From the NCBI GenBank assembly GCA_025359135.1, contig JANYHJ010000138.1, positions 44,553 through 108,552 on the forward strand: 64,000 nucleotides of DNA. The letters are read 5' to 3'. Shown piece after piece: positions 15,349 to 26,455 of the stretch. Each line of letters opens with the position of its first letter. Positions within the stretch are counted from its first letter, which is position 1. Made by a program: the position numbers and the translations under genes. The stretch is from Gemmatimonadota bacterium (GTDB lineage: Bacteria > Gemmatimonadota > Gemmatimonadetes > Gemmatimonadales > Gemmatimonadaceae). The notes beneath the pieces are model-generated. The model did not search any database. It was not told where the DNA came from and saw only the letters and a program-made list of their open reading frames with translations.

Positions 15349-18186
15349 ATGGAGTTGCCTGTGGTCCGGTTTCCGATCCCGATGCGTGCTCTGCTCGCGC
15401 TCGCGACTGTCCCCGCGTTGGTCATCGCGCAGGGTACGTCGAAGGCGCCCGCCGCCAAGTCCGGGGCAAAGGCCGCGGTGCCCCTCGCTGTAGCCGAGCG
15501 GGTGACCGAGGTGGAAGGGATCACCGAGTACCGACTCGCGAACGGGCTCCGCGTGCTGCTCTTCCCGGATCCGTCCAAGCCGACCGTCACCGTGAACATC
15601 ACCTACCTCGTGGGCTCGCGGCACGAGGGCTACGGCGAAACGGGGATGGCGCACCTGCTCGAGCACATGGTGTTCAAGGGCACGCCCAGGCACCCGAACA
15701 TTCCGCAGGAGCTGACCGACCACGGCGCGCGGCCGAACGGAACGACCTGGTACGACCGGACCAACTACTTCGAGGTCGTGCCGGCGACCGACGCGAACGT
15801 GGAGTGGGCGCTCGCACTCGAAGCGGACCGCATGCTCAACTCCTTCATCGCGAAGAAGGACCTCGAGAGCGAGTTCACGGTGGTGCGGAACGAGTTCGAG
15901 GCCGGAGAGAACAGTCCGTTCAATGTCCTGTACGAGCGGGCGCTCTCGTCCGCCTATCTCTGGCACAACTACGGCAAGGCCACGATCGGCGCGCGGTCGG
16001 ACATCGAGTCGGTTCCGATCGAGCGGCTGCAGGCGTTCTATCACAAGTACTACCAGCCCGACAACGCGGTGCTGCTGGTGGCGGGCAGATTCGAACCCGC
16101 GGCGCTGCTCGCCAAGGTGCAGCGCATTTATGGCGCGATTCCGAAGCCGGTGCGATCGCTTGATCGCGGCAACATGCTCTTCCCCACCTACACGCGGGAA
16201 CCGGTGCAGGACGGCGAGCGGTCCGTCACGTTGCGGCGCGTGGGCGACATCCAGCTGGCGATGATGGTCTGGCACGTGCCTGCGGGCCCACACGCCGACT
16301 TCGCCGCGGTCGAACTGCTGCACGACATCCTGGCGGAGTCGCCGTCGGGGCGGCTGCATGCGGCACTGGTCAACACCAAGCTCGCGGTCGGTGTTGGCGG
16401 GGAGCTCAACGCGCAGGCTGAACCGGGTCCCTTCATGCTCTTCGCGCGACTGGACCGCGAGGGCTCCGTCGATTCCGCAGTCAGCGCGATGGACCGCGTT
16501 GTGCAGCGGATCGTCACGGACTCGGTGGTGAGCGCCGCGGAGGTGGAGCGGGTGAAGGCCACGCTGCTCAAGCAGGTGGAGCTGACGCTCAATTCGTCGG
16601 AGCGCGTCGGTCTCGGGCTCTCGGAGTTCATTGCCGCAGGCGACTGGCGGCTCTTCTTCCTCACGCGCGACCGGTTCCGCGCGGTGAGTGCGGCCGACGT
16701 GAACCGCGTGGCGCGTGCGTACCTCAAGCCGTCGAATCGCACACTGGCCGTGTTCGTGCCGACGACCGCACCCGAGCGCGCCGACGTTCCCGAAGCGGGT
16801 GATGTCGGCGCGATGGTCAAGGACTACAAGGGCGTGGCGAAGCTGGCGGATGCGGAGGCGTTCGATCCGTCCCCCGCGAACATCGATGCGCGCACGACGC
16901 GCGAGACGCTGCCGGGCGGACTCAAGCTCGTGCTGCTGCCCAAGCGCACGCGCGGCGGCTCGGTCGTGGCGACGATCACGCTGCGCTACGGTTCGGCGGC
17001 GCTGCTGACGGGCCAGGTGGCGACCTCGCAGCTCACGGCGGCCATGCTCTCACACGGGACGACGACGCGGAGCCGCCAGCAGCTCAAGGAAGCATTCGAC
17101 CAGCTCAAGGCGCAATGGAGCGTGACCGGTGGCGGCAACCAGGTGCAGGCGCGTGTGGAGACGTCGCGCGCGAACCTGGGCGCCGCGATGGCGTTGCTGG
17201 CGGACGTGTTCAAGCAGCCAGCGTTCGACGCGCAGGAGTTCGACGAGCTGGTGCGCAGCAACGTGTCGCAACTCGAAGCGGGGCGATCAGAGCCGCAGGT
17301 GCAGGCGATCATGGTGGCGCAGCGACGACTCAACCCGTTCCCGAAGGGGTCGCCGCTCTACCAGGCGACGATGGAGGAACAGCTCGCGGACCTCAAGGCC
17401 GCGACGGTCGACGACCTCAAGGCGTTCCACGCGCGCTTCTACGGTGCGGCGGCCGCCACGGTGGCGGTGGTCGGTGACTTCGACGCCGCCGAGGTGAGGA
17501 CGGCGGCGCTGCAGTCGCACGGATCGTGGAAGAGCGGGGTGGCATTCGAGCGCGTGGCCTCGCCCTGGATGCCGGTCAAGGACACCGCCATCACGATCGA
17601 GACGCCGGACAAGGCGAACGCGTTCTTCATTGCCGGGCTCAACATCGCGCTGCGCGACGACGATCCCGACTACGCCGCGATGGTGCTCGCCACCCACATC
17701 ATGGGCGGCGGCTTCCTCAACTCGCGGCTCGCGACGCGCATCCGCCAGAAGGACGGCCTCTCGTACGCGGTGGGGGCGCAGATGCAGGCGCGTTCACTCG
17801 ATCGCTCCGGGGTCTGGCTGGCCTACGCGATCTACAACCCGGTCAACGTCGTTCGCCTCGAGCAGGCGTTCAAGGACGAACTCGCGAAGGTGGCCGCCGA
17901 GGGCTTCACCGCCGAAGAAGTCGAGAAGGCGCGACAGGCGATCCTGCAGCAACGGTTGCAGTCACGGGCCAACGATGGCGAGCTCGTGGCCGCGCTCGGC
18001 AATCAGGCGTACCTCGGCCGCACGACGCGATACGACGCGCAGCTCGAGGCGCAGATGGCGACGCTGACGGCCGCCGACGTCAGCGCCGCGTTCCGCAAGC
18101 ACGTGAGTGCCGACCGCTTGACGATCGTGCGGGCGGGCGACTTCAAGGGGAAGGGCGTGACGCCGGGCCAACCCGTGACGCCGTAA
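15349..18186 (+). CDS. Exported M16-family zinc metalloprotease (insulinase/pitrilysin fold), two-half protein
   Basis: A 945-residue protein with an N-terminal signal peptide (about residues 1-27, ending VIAQ). The first half has the inverted zinc motif HLLEH (H102, E105, H106) and the distal ligand Glu in ESEFTVVRNEFEAGE, so it is the catalytic half. The second half repeats the fold (ITLRYGSAAL..., TAAMLSHGTTTRS) but lacks HxxEH and would form the other side of the chamber, as in fused pitrilysin-like enzymes. An in-frame GTG directly precedes the ATG I chose. It starts 59 bp after the glycosyltransferase and is followed closely by an APC permease. A peptide-scavenging role in the periplasm is likely. 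Confidence 0.95.
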   Translation: MELPVVRFPIPMRALLALATVPALVIAQGTSKAPAAKSGAKAAVPLAVAERVTEVEGITEYRLANGLRVLLFPDPSKPTVTVNITYLVGSRHEGYGETGMAHLLEHMVFKGTPRHPNIPQELTDHGARPNGTTWYDRTNYFEVVPATDANVEWALALEADRMLNSFIAKKDLESEFTVVRNEFEAGENSPFNVLYERALSSAYLWHNYGKATIGARSDIESVPIERLQAFYHKYYQPDNAVLLVAGRFEPAALLAKVQRIYGAIPKPVRSLDRGNMLFPTYTREPVQDGERSVTLRRVGDIQLAMMVWHVPAGPHADFAAVELLHDILAESPSGRLHAALVNTKLAVGVGGELNAQAEPGPFMLFARLDREGSVDSAVSAMDRVVQRIVTDSVVSAAEVERVKATLLKQVELTLNSSERVGLGLSEFIAAGDWRLFFLTRDRFRAVSAADVNRVARAYLKPSNRTLAVFVPTTAPERADVPEAGDVGAMVKDYKGVAKLADAEAFDPSPANIDARTTRETLPGGLKLVLLPKRTRGGSVVATITLRYGSAALLTGQVATSQLTAAMLSHGTTTRSRQQLKEAFDQLKAQWSVTGGGNQVQARVETSRANLGAAMALLADVFKQPAFDAQEFDELVRSNVSQLEAGRSEPQVQAIMVAQRRLNPFPKGSPLYQATMEEQLADLKAATVDDLKAFHARFYGAAAATVAVVGDFDAAEVRTAALQSHGSWKSGVAFERVASPWMPVKDTAITIETPDKANAFFIAGLNIALRDDDPDYAAMVLATHIMGGGFLNSRLATRIRQKDGLSYAVGAQMQARSLDRSGVWLAYAIYNPVNVVRLEQAFKDELAKVAAEGFTAEEVEKARQAILQQRLQSRANDGELVAALGNQAYLGRTTRYDAQLEAQMATLTAADVSAAFRKHVSADRLTIVRAGDFKGKGVTPGQPVTP

Positions 18187-18210
18187 CCGCGCGCACCGGA
18201 CCGATTCGCC

Positions 18211-19521
18211 ATGCGCCTTCAGCGTTCGCTCGGCACCGCCGGGCTCGTCTTCGTGATGTTCTTCACCGTGAGCGGTGGCGCGTTCACGATGGAAGGACTC
18301 GTCGGCACGACGGGACCGGGCATGGCGCTGCTGCTGCTGGTGCTGGTGCCCATCTTCTGGGCCGTGCCCGAAGCGATGCTGATCGGCGAACTCGCGAGCA
18401 TGCTGCCCGAGGAGGGCGGCTACTACCGCTGGGTGCGCCGAGCCTTCGGTCCGTTCTGGGCATTCCAGAACGGTTGGTTGACGTGGTGCTATTCGCTCGT
18501 CGACATGGCGATCTTCCCGAAGCTCTTCGCGCTCTACCTCGCGCACTTCGTGCCCGGGCTGGGCCAGGGCGCGCAGTGGGCCGTGGCGCTGGTGATGATC
18601 TGGGGGTCGGCGGCACTCAACCTGCGCGGGGCGAAGCCGGTGGGGCGCGCCTCGGTCGCGGCGGGACTGCTCGTCACGGTGGGGTTCTTCGCCTTCGCGC
18701 TGGCGGCGCTGCCGCAGGCGACGCACGTGCCGTGGACGCCGTTCGTGCCGGAGGGACGCGAGCCGCTCAAGGTGGCGGGGCTCGGGCTCTCGATCACGCT
18801 CTGGAACTTCATCGGCTGGGACAACGCGAGCACGGTGGGCGGCGAGATCGTGGACGCGGAGCGCACCTACCCGCGCGCGCTCGCGATCGCGGTCCCATTA
18901 GTAACACTCGGCTACTTATTGCCGGTGGGCGCGGCATTGGCCGCCACCGACTGGCGCACCTGGACCGACGGCGCCTGGCCGGTGATCGCGCAGTCGGCGG
19001 CCGGACCGCTGGGCGGCCTCTTCGCGGCGTGGCTCGCGATCGGCGGCATGGCGAGCGCGCTCGCGATGTTCAACGCGTCGCTGCTCGCGTACTCGCGCAT
19101 CCCGGCCGCGATGGCCGACGACGGTCTGCTGCCCGCCAGGCTCGCCGACACGGATGAGCGCGGCACGCCACGCGGAGCCGTGCTGACGTCGGCCGTCATC
19201 TACTCCGTGTTCGCGCTGCTCCCGTTCAGCGGCCTCGTGGTGGCAGACGTCGTGTTCTACGCGATGGCGCTGCTGCTCGAGTTCGGGGCGCTGCTGGCGA
19301 TCCGCCGCAAGGAGCCCGGCCTGCGCGGGCCGTTCCGGATCCCGCTCGGGAATCGCGGCGTGACCGTGCTGGCCGCCATTCCCCTCACGATCCTGGCCGG
19401 TGTCATCGGGCTCTCGCTGCTCGGCGGGGAGTACGAGCCTGCAGCCATCCTCGTGACGGCGATCGGTGCGGGGCTCGGTCCCGTTGCGTACCGGATTGCG
19501 ACGCGGCGGCCGGCGACCTAG
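18211..19521 (+). CDS. APC-superfamily amino acid/polyamine permease
   Basis: A 436-residue inner-membrane transporter with about 12 hydrophobic helices. The broken first helix appears in FTVSGGAFTMEGLVGTTGPG, the usual substrate and proton site of APC permeases, and ELASMLPEEGGYYRWVRRAFG is the conserved segment of TM2 and the following loop. The overall pattern (WNFIGWDNASTVGGEI in TM6) recalls polyamine-type members. It lies 24 bp after the M16 protease, so uptake of amino acids released by that enzyme would make sense. A small patch at 18894-18926 uses TTA codons, rare elsewhere in this window. Confidence 0.9.
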   Translation: MRLQRSLGTAGLVFVMFFTVSGGAFTMEGLVGTTGPGMALLLLVLVPIFWAVPEAMLIGELASMLPEEGGYYRWVRRAFGPFWAFQNGWLTWCYSLVDMAIFPKLFALYLAHFVPGLGQGAQWAVALVMIWGSAALNLRGAKPVGRASVAAGLLVTVGFFAFALAALPQATHVPWTPFVPEGREPLKVAGLGLSITLWNFIGWDNASTVGGEIVDAERTYPRALAIAVPLVTLGYLLPVGAALAATDWRTWTDGAWPVIAQSAAGPLGGLFAAWLAIGGMASALAMFNASLLAYSRIPAAMADDGLLPARLADTDERGTPRGAVLTSAVIYSVFALLPFSGLVVADVVFYAMALLLEFGALLAIRRKEPGLRGPFRIPLGNRGVTVLAAIPLTILAGVIGLSLLGGEYEPAAILVTAIGAGLGPVAYRIATRRPAT

Positions 19522-19617
19522 CCGTTCCCTCGTTCCGCCCCGCAGATTGAGCGAACGGAGCCGACGCTGGCGCCGAACGTGCTTCTCGCCATTCGCCACC
19601 CCTTCGCGAGACTTTCC

Positions 19618-20391
19618 ATGCCAGACGTTCGCCTGCGCGCCCGCTCCGCGACCGAGATCGTGGATGCCGCCTTCAGCCTCTATCGTCAGCAGCCGCTGCT
19701 TTACATCCTCGCCGCCGCAGCCGGCAACGTGCCGAACCTGCTGGCAAACCTGCTGCTGCAGACCGGCGCGGAGAGCGCCAGCGTCGCGACCAGCGGAGTT
19801 GGCCTGCTCGTGCTCATCCTGTCGGTCGTCATGTATGGCCTCATGAGCGCCGTCGTCATGCAGCTGGGATCGCGCGCCTACATGGGTGAGACGCCCGACC
19901 TCGCGGCGGCAATCCGCGCGGTCTGGCCGCGGGTGGGCTCGGTGATCGCGGCTGGCATCGTGCGCAGCTTCCTCTATGGCATCGGTCTGCTCCTGTTGAT
20001 CTTCCCCTTCTTCTACTTCTTCGCCCGGTACTTCGCGGTCATTCCGATCATCGCGCTCGAGGGCAAGAGCCAGCCGGCGGCCTTCGTCCGCTCGAACGAG
20101 CTGTCGAAAGGGCGCAAGGGGCACATCCTCTCCGTGCTGTTGCTGGTGTGGATCATCTTCTTCGCCGTGACGATCGGCGCCGGCGCCATCTTCGGGCTGC
20201 TGGCCCTCGGCAGTCCGGTGGTCTCCACCTTGATTACGACGCTCATCACGATCGCCATCTATCCCGTTCTTGCGCTCACGGAGATGGTGCTGTATTACGA
20301 CGCGCGCATCCGCGCCGAGGGGTTCGATCTCGAGCGCATGGCGGCCGACCTCGGGAGTGCCATGCCGGGGAGCAGGGTGCAGCCCGGCTGA
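19618..20391 (+). CDS. Multi-pass membrane protein of the MoxR/DUF58 cluster
   Basis: A 257-residue protein with about six hydrophobic helices. The N-terminus MPDVRLRARSATEIVDAAFSLYRQQPLLYI resembles the membrane domain found in glycerophosphodiester-phosphodiesterase-type and related proteins, in which an amphipathic helix leads into the first TM segment. I chose the ATG at 19618; a GTG 39 bp upstream would add a basic stretch. The stop TGA shares its final A with the next ATG. It is the first gene of a run of five overlapping genes that includes MoxR and DUF58, so it probably belongs to that membrane complex. No enzymatic motif is visible. Confidence 0.75.
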   Translation: MPDVRLRARSATEIVDAAFSLYRQQPLLYILAAAAGNVPNLLANLLLQTGAESASVATSGVGLLVLILSVVMYGLMSAVVMQLGSRAYMGETPDLAAAIRAVWPRVGSVIAAGIVRSFLYGIGLLLLIFPFFYFFARYFAVIPIIALEGKSQPAAFVRSNELSKGRKGHILSVLLLVWIIFFAVTIGAGAIFGLLALGSPVVSTLITTLITIAIYPVLALTEMVLYYDARIRAEGFDLERMAADLGSAMPGSRVQPG

Positions 20392-21008
20392 TGGCGCTAC
20401 TGCAGGCCGCGAACGCGTGGTCACCAGCGCAGGTGCAGGACACGATCAACCGGATCGTGTCGCGGACGGCCTACCAACGCGACTTCAGCCAGTCGCTGCT
20501 GCAGCGCATCGTCTCGGCGATCTTCCGCTTCATCGCCGATGTGCTCGATGCGGTGGCGAAAGCCGCCGGGACGCGCACGGTCGTGTACGTCGTGCTGGGC
20601 ACGCTGCTGGTGCTCCTGCTCGTGCGGCTCGTGCTCGACCTGCGCGCAGAACTCGACGGCACGGCGGTCGCGCGCAGCCGGCGCACTAGCGCGCGTGTCG
20701 GCGACCCATGGGGTGACGCCGAGCGTCTCGCCCAGGCCGGCGCCTTCACGGAGGCGGCGCACGCACTGTTCGTGGCGCTCCTCGGCACGCTGGGCGCGCG
20801 CGGCGAAGTCCGCCTCCACGCCTCGAAGACCGCTGGCGACTATGCGCGCGAACTGCGGCGCCGCAACGCGCCCAGTGCACCACGCTTCCAGTCGTTCCGC
20901 GCACGCTACGATCGCGCGGTCTACGGTGCCGGTGTCGTGAGTAGCGAAGACTACCGCGCACTGCTTGACGACGCGCGCCCACTGCGCACCGTGGATCAGC
21001 GCGCATGA
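20391..21008 (+). CDS. DUF4129-like membrane protein
   Basis: A 205-residue protein with one transmembrane helix (about residues 60-85, TRTVVYVVLGTLLVLLLVRLVL). The region after it (DPWGDAERLAQAGAFTEAAHALFVALLGTLGARG ... TAGDYARELRR...FRARYDRAVYG) matches the helical C-terminal domain called DUF4129, which accompanies MoxR/DUF58/transglutaminase-type loci. The helical N-terminal part lies on the other side of the membrane. Start and stop overlap both neighbours. Function unknown; structural part of the MoxR cluster. Confidence 0.8.
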   Translation: MALLQAANAWSPAQVQDTINRIVSRTAYQRDFSQSLLQRIVSAIFRFIADVLDAVAKAAGTRTVVYVVLGTLLVLLLVRLVLDLRAELDGTAVARSRRTSARVGDPWGDAERLAQAGAFTEAAHALFVALLGTLGARGEVRLHASKTAGDYARELRRRNAPSAPRFQSFRARYDRAVYGAGVVSSEDYRALLDDARPLRTVDQRA

Positions 21009-22260
21009 CAGCTCCGGCACAGCAGGCACCCGGCGAAGGTGCGTGGTACGGACGTCCGCGCATCATGGTGCCCGTGCTGGGCGGCCTCGCCGTCCTCGCG
21101 GCGCTGCTGACGCCCGAACGCGCGAACCGGTCGATGGGCGATGGCCGATTGACGACCCGAGAGACGACGCCCGGCGCCGCCTCGCTCGCGGCCGAGCTGC
21201 CGCGCGCGCTCGGATGGAAGGTGGACGAGAACGTGAACGCCGTGGCGCCCGCTCGTCCCGACATCGTGCACCTCGTGCTAGCGCCGTCCGAGGCGATGCG
21301 CGCGGCCGAGGTTCATGCGCTGCTCGAGCACGTGCGGGCAGGCGCCGGACTGTTCGTGATCATCAACAAGGAGCGCGACCAGCTCGCGGACTCGCTGCAC
21401 TTGCGGCCGGGCACCGCCGGCCCGCTGCCATTGATCGAGCAGGGCAAGCTGCCCTGTCCCGCGACCGTCGTCCCGACGCTGACCTGGTTGCGCAGCAGCG
21501 CACAGTTCCGCGCGATCCGTTGGACGGCGCCCGCACCCGGCGTGGTCGACACGCTGTTTCCGCTCGTGGCAACGGACAGCGGCGACACGACGCCCGCGTC
21601 GCACGCGCTCGTGATGGGCTTCGGCTACGGCCGTGGTCGCGTCGTGGCCGCCGCCGACCCGGACCTGCTGCGCAACGACGAGCTGCGCCAATGCGATCCG
21701 GGCCTCGGTCCCTTCTACATCCGGTTGCTCGAGTACCTGCGCGATGCGGGAGCGGCTGCGCCGCGTCGCTGGTTGCTCTTCGACGAATATCACCAAGGCT
21801 TCGGGCCACAGCCTGGCACCATCCGCGCCGTGGTCACGTTCTTCTCGGAGACATCACCGGGACACGTCTTCGCGCAGCTGGCGCTCGCGGCGCTGCTCGT
21901 GCTGCTGATGTGCGCGCCGCGTCTCGTGCCTCCGCCACCGGACATCACGGACGAGCGCCGTTCACCGATCGAACATGTGGATGCCTTGGCGCGTGCCTAC
22001 GTGCAGGTGGGCGCGACCAAGACCGCGACGCAGCGCCTCGTGCGCGGCCTGCGCCGGCGCGTCGATCGTGCCGGCATGCGCAGCGCCGTGTCCCTGAGCG
22101 ACGAGGCCTACCTCGACCGTATCGCCAGTCGCGCGCCCGCGCTGGCACAGCCCGTCGGTGTGGTGCGGACCGCGTTGCAACGCGCGACCAAAGCCAGCGA
22201 CTTCTCCGCGGTGGGCGACGCCCTCGCGACCATCGAACAGACCCTTCGACAGGAATCCCG

Positions 22261-22264
<4 letters not shown>
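21005..22264 (+). CDS. DUF4350-domain membrane protein
   Basis: A 419-residue protein with an N-terminal TM helix (about 20-36), a large periplasmic Rossmann-like domain (about 45-275) and a second TM helix near 285-305 (VFAQLALAALLVLLMCAPRLV). The periplasmic part reads like DUF4350 (glutamine-amidotransferase-like): it has PDIVHLVLAPSEAM, a GAGLFVIINKE strand and GFGYGRGRVVAAADPDLLRNDEL. The C-terminal cytoplasmic ~110 residues are helical and basic. This DUF is a standard member of MoxR-DUF58 clusters. The ATGA overlaps at both ends imply strict co-translation. No catalytic residues are assigned. Confidence 0.82.
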
Positions 22265-23219
<955 letters not shown>

Positions 23220-23223
<4 letters not shown>

Positions 23224-24611
23224 ACACGGACCGCGTGCGGCGGCTGCTGCGCGTCGCGTGGGCCTCGCTCACGCGCGTGGCGCCGGAGCGCCGGCTTGCT
23301 TGGTGGGTGGCCGCAGCGGCGCCCCTCTGGTTCATCCCCGGAGAGGCCGGCCGCGTGATCGCGATCGGCGCGGGCGTCATGATCGGACTCGCAGCCATCG
23401 TGGACTGGGTGATGCTGCCACCCCCCGCGGCGCTGCGCGTGGCGCGACACGTACCCGCAACGCTCGGCGCCGGCGATGACGAGCCCGCGCACTATGCCGT
23501 GCAATCGTCGAGCGCACGGCCCATGACGGTGACGCTCGCCGATCGGCTGCCAGCGCTCATCGAGGGCGGCGTCGGTCGTTCCACTTTCGCGCTGCCCGCA
23601 CGCGGACAGGCGCAACTCGACTTCTCCGTGACCGGCCTCAAGCGTGGGCGTTTCGAACTCGGGCCCGTCGGATTGCGCGTCACCACCGCGCTCGGGCTGC
23701 TCGGCGCGCGCGTGCTGGTCGAGCCCGGCGATCATGTCGACGTGCTGCCGTCGGTGCGCGGCGTCAAGCGCTTCCGCTGGCTCGCGATGCAACACCGGCT
23801 CGACGCCATCGGCGTGCGCGCGTTGCGGCGGCGCGGCGAGGGACAGTCGTTCGCGGGACTGCGCGACTACGCCCTTGGCGACGATCCGCGCAAGATGGAC
23901 TGGAAGGCGACAGCGCGTCGCGGCAAGCCGATCGTTCGCGAGTACACGATCGAGCGATCGCAAAGCGTCCTCACGCTCATCGACGCCGGCCGCGGCATGA
24001 CGCAGCTCGCGGGGAAGCTCTCGCGTTTCGAGCACGCGATCACGTCGAGCCTCATCCTCACCGACGTGGCCACCACGGCGGGCGACCGCGTGGGCACGCT
24101 CGTCTTCGACGATGCCATTCGCGCCTTCGTACCGGCGGAGCGCGCGCGGGGCGCGCTGCCATTCGTGCGTAACGCCTACACCCCGCTCGAGCCATCGCTC
24201 GCGGAGCCCGACTACGCTGCCGCCTTCCGCTTCCTCGGCGCGCATCAACGCAAGCGTGCGCTCATCGTGCTCTTCACCGACGTGCTCGACGTGCGCGCCT
24301 CGCGTGCGCTGCTGGCCCACGTGGCACGCGGCGCCACGCGTCATCTTGCGCTCATCGTAGCGCTGCGCAACGACGCGATGTTTGCCGCCGCGGACGGCAC
24401 GCCCTATGCGTCGGTCAACACGGAGGGCACGCCGGACCCGCGCACACCGCTCTACACGCGCGCCGCGGCGGAGGAGCTGGTGCAGGCGCGCGCCGACGCG
24501 CTGGAGTGCATGCGCCGAACCGGCGCGATCGTGCTGGACATCTCGCCCGCCCAGATGACCGCCGCAGTGGTGAATCGCTATCTCGAGCTCAAGGCGCGGG
24601 GGGCGTTGTAG
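23220..24611 (+). CDS. DUF58-domain protein (MoxR partner)
   Basis: A 463-residue protein with two hydrophobic segments near residues 25-60 and a cytoplasmic domain. The DUF58 signature is clear: GEGQSFAGLRDYALGDDPRKMDWKATARRGKPIVREY, followed by a VWA-like strand VLTLIDAGRGM. In VWA domains the strand would carry a DxSxS motif; here DAGRG keeps only the first acidic residue, so a full metal site is unlikely. It is the last gene of the rightward cluster and its final 23 bp overlap, antisense, the end of the RDD-SpoIIM gene. Confidence 0.93.
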
Positions 24612-26412
24612 CGGCCGCGCGCGGTACGCCGAGCCGCACGAACAGGTAGAGCGCGACAGCGGTGAGTGCCGAGACGGCGAGCTTGAGCTCGAGCGGCCAG
24701 TACGGAATCGGCGACACGAGCCCCTCGAGCGCGCCGGCCACCAGCAGCAGCATCGTGGCGCCCGCGACGAGGCGCATGGCGCGCGGTCCGTCCTCGCGGA
24801 AGGCCGTGCGACGGGTGCGCGCCCCAGGCACGAGGATCACGCCCCCGATCAGCAGACCCGCCGCGCCCGCGATCGCGATGGCCGTGAGTTCGAGCACGCC
24901 GTGCGGCGCCACGAAGGCGAGCAGCAGCGTGCCGATGTCCTTGCTGGCGTAGAGTCCGGCCACCGCGCCGATCGAGATGCCATTGGAGACGAGAACCCAG
25001 AGCGTGAGCACGCCGGCCGTGATGCCGCTCGCGAAGGCCATGAACGCCACCTGCACGTTGTTGGCGATGATCTGTCCCGACATGACCGGACGAAACAGCC
25101 CAGGGTCCTCGACGTAGCCCGTTCCCTCCTGCGCCCGCCGCACTCCCTGATCGGCGCGGTCGAGCATCGAGGGCGGCAGCAGCGTGGCGGCCACGCTTGG
25201 CTCGCGCAGCACGGCCGTGTAGCTGATCGCCATGGGCGCGAACATGAGGAACGCGGCTGCGAGGATCACGGTGCTCGAACGGCGGATCTCCGCGGGGACG
25301 TCGGCAAAGCAGAAGCGCGCGATGTCGCGCAGCGGAATGCTCCGGCGACGATAGAGCAGGTTGTGCGCGCCGGCCACGAGACGGTTCAAGTAGAAGACGT
25401 CACCGGCCTCCTGTCCGCGCGTGGCGGTGCGCAGGCGCGCGAGGTCGGAGGCGATTTCGCGATAGTCGCGCACGAAGTCACGCACCCGTGGTTCGCCGAG
25501 CGTCGCAAGGCCGCCCTTCCGCGCATCAGCCAGCGTCGTGGCGAAGGTGCTCCAGCGCGCCGAGCCCTGCGCCACGATGGCATGGCGTTCGCGCGCCGCG
25601 CCAGTGTCGGCACGGGCCGCCATGCCGCGATCGCGCGCGGTGCGTTCGGAGTCACGCAGGCGGATGAGGCGCGCCATCGGCGTCGGTGCATCGATGTCGC
25701 GCGTGGCGGCGGCAAAGCGTTCAGCCAACTGTGCAACGAAGGCGACACGCTTCTCGTCGCCCAGGTCGCGCTGGCGCTCGAGGAAGCTGTCGAGCAGGTC
25801 GAATTCGCGATCGGTCAGCGCCGCGTGCAGCGCCGGCGCATCGGGCGCCGTCCGATCGCCGGCGCGCGCCGTCCGCACGGGGGTCTCGCGAATCGTGCCC
25901 AGCTGCTCCTGCACGACGATCGTGCCGCCGACGAGGTCGCCCAGGCGCTTGCCGCGTGCGTTGAAGAGCGACGCGAGCACGCCGACGGCGTAGGTGCCGG
26001 CCGGCTGCATGTCGACGATGCGGAGCAGGTTCCGCGACGCGGACGCGCCGAAGGTCACGGCGTAGCCGTTCTCGCGGACGACGCGCAGGTTCGCGAACCG
26101 CTTGCCCGGCGTCTGTCCGTCCCAGAGCGCCTCGAAGAAAACGAAGTAGCCCCAGTAGCCGAGCACGATCAACACGACCATGAATGCGCCGAACCAGACG
26201 CCGAGCAGCTCGCTCGCGCCCGTGACTCCGCCGAGCGCCGCTATGGCGATGAAGAGCAGCAGCAGCGCGCCGACCATGATGACGTGATCGAGGAGCGCCG
26301 CGCGCGCACGCGAGCCGACACCGGCAATCGTGTACGAGACGGAGACGAGCTCCGGCGTCTCGACGTCAACGCGGGTCTCGAGGGCGTGGCGGGCGCTCTG
26401 TACAGTGCTCAT
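24589..26412 (-). CDS. RDD domain fused to SpoIIM-like (stage II sporulation M) membrane protein
   Basis: A 607-residue membrane protein. Residues ~30-180 form an RDD domain with its characteristic first helix (VGSRARAALLDHVIMVGALLL) and the WDGQTPGKRFANLRVV loop. A soluble helical linker of ~170 residues follows. The C-terminal ~300 residues are the SpoIIM/DUF95 part with several TM helices (PVMSGQIIANNVQVAFMAFASGITAG..., FVAPHGVLELTAI). These two domains are normally encoded by adjacent genes beside MoxR-DUF58 loci, so a fusion in the same context supports one functional complex. The start at 26412 is the first ATG before the conserved part. It is 43 bp downstream of the FMN reductase gene. 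Confidence 0.88.
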   Translation of the reverse strand: MSTVQSARHALETRVDVETPELVSVSYTIAGVGSRARAALLDHVIMVGALLLLFIAIAALGGVTGASELLGVWFGAFMVVLIVLGYWGYFVFFEALWDGQTPGKRFANLRVVRENGYAVTFGASASRNLLRIVDMQPAGTYAVGVLASLFNARGKRLGDLVGGTIVVQEQLGTIRETPVRTARAGDRTAPDAPALHAALTDREFDLLDSFLERQRDLGDEKRVAFVAQLAERFAAATRDIDAPTPMARLIRLRDSERTARDRGMAARADTGAARERHAIVAQGSARWSTFATTLADARKGGLATLGEPRVRDFVRDYREIASDLARLRTATRGQEAGDVFYLNRLVAGAHNLLYRRRSIPLRDIARFCFADVPAEIRRSSTVILAAAFLMFAPMAISYTAVLREPSVAATLLPPSMLDRADQGVRRAQEGTGYVEDPGLFRPVMSGQIIANNVQVAFMAFASGITAGVLTLWVLVSNGISIGAVAGLYASKDIGTLLLAFVAPHGVLELTAIAIAGAAGLLIGGVILVPGARTRRTAFREDGPRAMRLVAGATMLLLVAGALEGLVSPIPYWPLELKLAVSALTAVALYLFVRLGVPRAAATTPPAP

Positions 26413-26455
26413 GGGTGTGCGCGCACGATACGATGCAGCGCCGCGGCGGGCAATG

